A DNA stretch of 6,592 nt from an uncultured Gemmobacter sp. (lineage in GTDB: Bacteria; Pseudomonadota; Alphaproteobacteria; Rhodobacterales; Rhodobacteraceae), in NCBI GenBank assembly GCA_937983495.1, contig CALKAA010000097.1, forward strand, positions 1 to 6,592. Reading direction: 5' to 3'. Positions 5,291-6,592 of the stretch are shown here, in pieces (the first letter of the stretch is position 1; each line of letters opens with the position of its first letter). The position numbers and the translations under genes were made by a program. Under the pieces are notes generated by a model, which was given only the letters and a program-made list of their open reading frames with translations, was not told where the DNA came from and ran no database searches.

Positions 5291-6241
5291 ATGAACCCGA
5301 AAGTTACGATTGCAGCCTTGCTGCTGTTGGCCGCATGCGGAGGCAACCCCCTGCCCGATCCGGGCGGCGGGGATGGCGACGGTGATGGTGACGGCGGCGG
5401 TACTGGCACCATCACCGTGCCGGAAAGCCTTGCTGTCAATGTGAAGGGCGCAAAATACGACCCCAAGAGCGATACGCTGCGCCTGACCATTGCGCTCGAC
5501 AGTTCGCGCCCGGTTCTGGCCACCTATGAGCGGGCCGAAAACCTGGATGTGAAGGGCTACAAGGCCTACAAGATTCAGGAAGACCCGCTGGACCGCATGT
5601 TCGTGGCCCTCGCCGCAGAAAGCGCCGATGGCAAGACCCGCGCGGTCACCGTGGCCGATGGCGGCCAGTTCGGTGAATATTACGGCGGCGGCCATTACGA
5701 GCGGGACGGCAATTTTGACCCGCCGAAACCGTCGGAAACCAAGGATGGCACCGGGCTTGTGACCTATGCCGGGCGCTATGCCGGGGTGCAGAATATCGAC
5801 GAACCGGGCAACCCGGATGTGCTGGAACCGCTGCCGGGCACCAACCCGGCCATTCTGCCAGGACAGCCCCGCCGCGTGCAGGGTGAAATCGTGCTGAATG
5901 CCGATTTTGGGGACAATCAGGTGAACGGGGCCATTATCAACCGCCGTGTTGTCGGCGGCGGGGCGCTGGACATCGTGTTCCTGCGGGGCACCGGCATCAC
6001 CGAGGACGGCACGTTTGAAGGCGATGTATCCGCCTTCGATACCGATGTCGACCAGATCAGCGGCAGCTATGGCGGCGTGTTCGGCGGCAATAACTCCTCC
6101 AGCGTGGCTGGCCTTGTGCATCTGACCGCCTTTGACGATGACATTGATCTGGAACAGGAGCATGGCGTCTTTGTGCTGACCCAATGCGGCCAGCCGGGCG
6201 CTGCGCGCGCGATCTGCGAACAGGTCGATCCGCAGGATTGA
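5291..6241 (+). CDS. Putative TbpB-like / Slam-dependent surface lipoprotein
   Basis: A 316-residue predicted lipoprotein. The N-terminus MNPKVTIAALLLLAAC is a short lipoprotein signal peptide with lipobox LAAC, so C16 would be the lipidated residue; this fixes the start at 5291 although the frame is open back to 5156 and the ribosome binding site is weak. No aspartate follows the cysteine, consistent with outer-membrane sorting. Next comes a Gly/Asp linker (25-37), then a soluble region. The C-terminal half has beta-rich blocks typical of the TbpB-like barrel domain: GLVTYAGRYAGV (155-166), VQGEIVLNADFGDNQVNGAI (196-215), GTFEGDVSAF and ISGSYGGVFGGNNSSSVAG (256-274), ending EHGVFVLTQC. C299 and C309 could form a disulfide. 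Only 7 bases separate it from a signal-peptide/TPR gene resembling Slam, which supports surface display. The ligand is unknown; transferrin binding is not implied. Confidence 0.75.
   Translation: MNPKVTIAALLLLAACGGNPLPDPGGGDGDGDGDGGGTGTITVPESLAVNVKGAKYDPKSDTLRLTIALDSSRPVLATYERAENLDVKGYKAYKIQEDPLDRMFVALAAESADGKTRAVTVADGGQFGEYYGGGHYERDGNFDPPKPSETKDGTGLVTYAGRYAGVQNIDEPGNPDVLEPLPGTNPAILPGQPRRVQGEIVLNADFGDNQVNGAIINRRVVGGGALDIVFLRGTGITEDGTFEGDVSAFDTDVDQISGSYGGVFGGNNSSSVAGLVHLTAFDDDIDLEQEHGVFVLTQCGQPGAARAICEQVDPQD
5372..5395 (+). repeat. Hexanucleotide repeat coding the Asp-Gly linker
   Basis: Four consecutive copies of GAY-GGN encode (Asp-Gly)x4, flanked by glycine codons, directly after the lipidated N-terminus of the lipoprotein. 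Copies differ at third positions. Because the unit is six bases, gain or loss of copies would keep the frame and change only tether length. Confidence 0.8.
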
Positions 6242-6248
6242 GCGGGCC

Positions 6249-6592
6249 ATGACCCCCCGCCTGTTTCAGGACAAAAACTGGCACCTCCCGGTCAAGCTCC
6301 GGGGGGTGTTCTTCTGTTTGCTGGTTCTGGGCGCAGCGGCACAGCCCCACGATGTGCAAGCCCGCGATGTGACGATCAGCCTGTCGGACGCCCGCGAGGC
6401 GGCAGTGCAGGCGGTCAGTCGGGGCGAACTGGCCACGGCCGAGGCCCTCGCGCGGCATCTGCTGACGGCAGATCCGCAAGACCCCCTCGCCCGGCAGGTG
6501 CTGGCCACCGTCGCTTTGCGACAGCGCGATCTGCCCAAAGCCCGCACGGAGGCGCGCGCCGCCCATGCCAATGCCCGCACAGATCGGCAACG
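6249..6592 (+). CDS. Signal-peptide TPR protein, probable Slam N-terminus (partial)
   Basis: An open frame runs from ATG at 6249 to the window edge, 114 codons with no stop; the 3' end is missing. The N-terminus has basic residues (K9, K16, R18), a hydrophobic core GVFFCLLVLGAAA (19-31) and a likely signal peptidase I site after DVQA (38), so the product is exported. From about 44 it is alanine-rich helical sequence with TPR character: AREAAVQAVSRGELATAEALARHLLTADPQDPLARQVLATVALRQRDLPKARTEARAA spans one helix-turn-helix repeat and the start of another. It begins 7 bases after the lipoprotein stop, so the two are almost surely co-transcribed and probably translationally coupled. A secreted TPR protein right behind a TbpB-like lipoprotein fits Slam, which has N-terminal TPRs and a C-terminal DUF560 barrel. 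The barrel is not visible, so another periplasmic TPR protein remains possible. Confidence 0.7.
   Translation, partial: MTPRLFQDKNWHLPVKLRGVFFCLLVLGAAAQPHDVQARDVTISLSDAREAAVQAVSRGELATAEALARHLLTADPQDPLARQVLATVALRQRDLPKARTEARAAHANARTDRQ

Noticed and set aside
5071..5523. Longer N-terminus for thyX reaching across the divergent promoter
   Set aside because: The ThyX family start and the Shine-Dalgarno spacing both point to 5070, and the extension would run through the promoter and into the lipoprotein gene.
5231..6250. Long - strand open frame antisense to the lipoprotein gene
   Set aside because: The + strand frame has a signal peptide, lipobox and barrel-like motifs and abuts the next gene; the antisense translation is low-information and explained by high GC.

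Overview
The window looks like chromosomal DNA from an alphaproteobacterium, most likely a member of the Rhodobacteraceae. The evidence is the high GC of most genes (about 65-70% in the 60-base lines I counted by hand), G/C-ending codons, the style of ThrRS and ThyX, and GC-rich hairpin terminators with short T tracts. The family assignment is inference from general familiarity, not from a search.

Left block (1-2403, + strand): a complete threonyl-tRNA synthetase gene (thrS, starting at 6), a 203-base gap with two inverted repeats, then a 68-residue cold-shock-domain protein with a strong ribosome binding site and a clear terminator. That terminator separates it from the convergent minus-strand genes.

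Middle block (2403-5070, - strand, transcribed right to left): thyX (flavin-dependent thymidylate synthase), then a DUF3800 gene 12 bases downstream, then a DUF2177 four-helix membrane protein, then an ArsC/YffB-like thioredoxin-fold protein. The DUF3800 gene is clearly AT-richer than everything around it (sampled lines 38-53% GC) and looks like a horizontally acquired single gene lodged directly behind thyX.

Right block (5071-6592): a 220-base divergent promoter region, then a + strand pair. The first gene encodes a 316-residue lipoprotein with a lipobox, a Gly/Asp repeat linker and a C-terminal region resembling the beta-barrel domain of TbpB-like, Slam-dependent surface lipoproteins. Seven bases later a second gene begins (6249, running off the window). 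It encodes a signal peptide followed by TPR-like helices, which fits the N-terminal half of a Slam (surface lipoprotein assembly modulator, DUF560) protein. Together they look like a dedicated surface-lipoprotein and exporter pair. The diagnostic Slam barrel lies outside the window, so this is an inference from order and partial features.

The two most interesting parts are the lipoprotein/Slam-like pair and the low-GC DUF3800 gene. I saw no tRNA, rRNA, CRISPR array, insertion sequence or origin.
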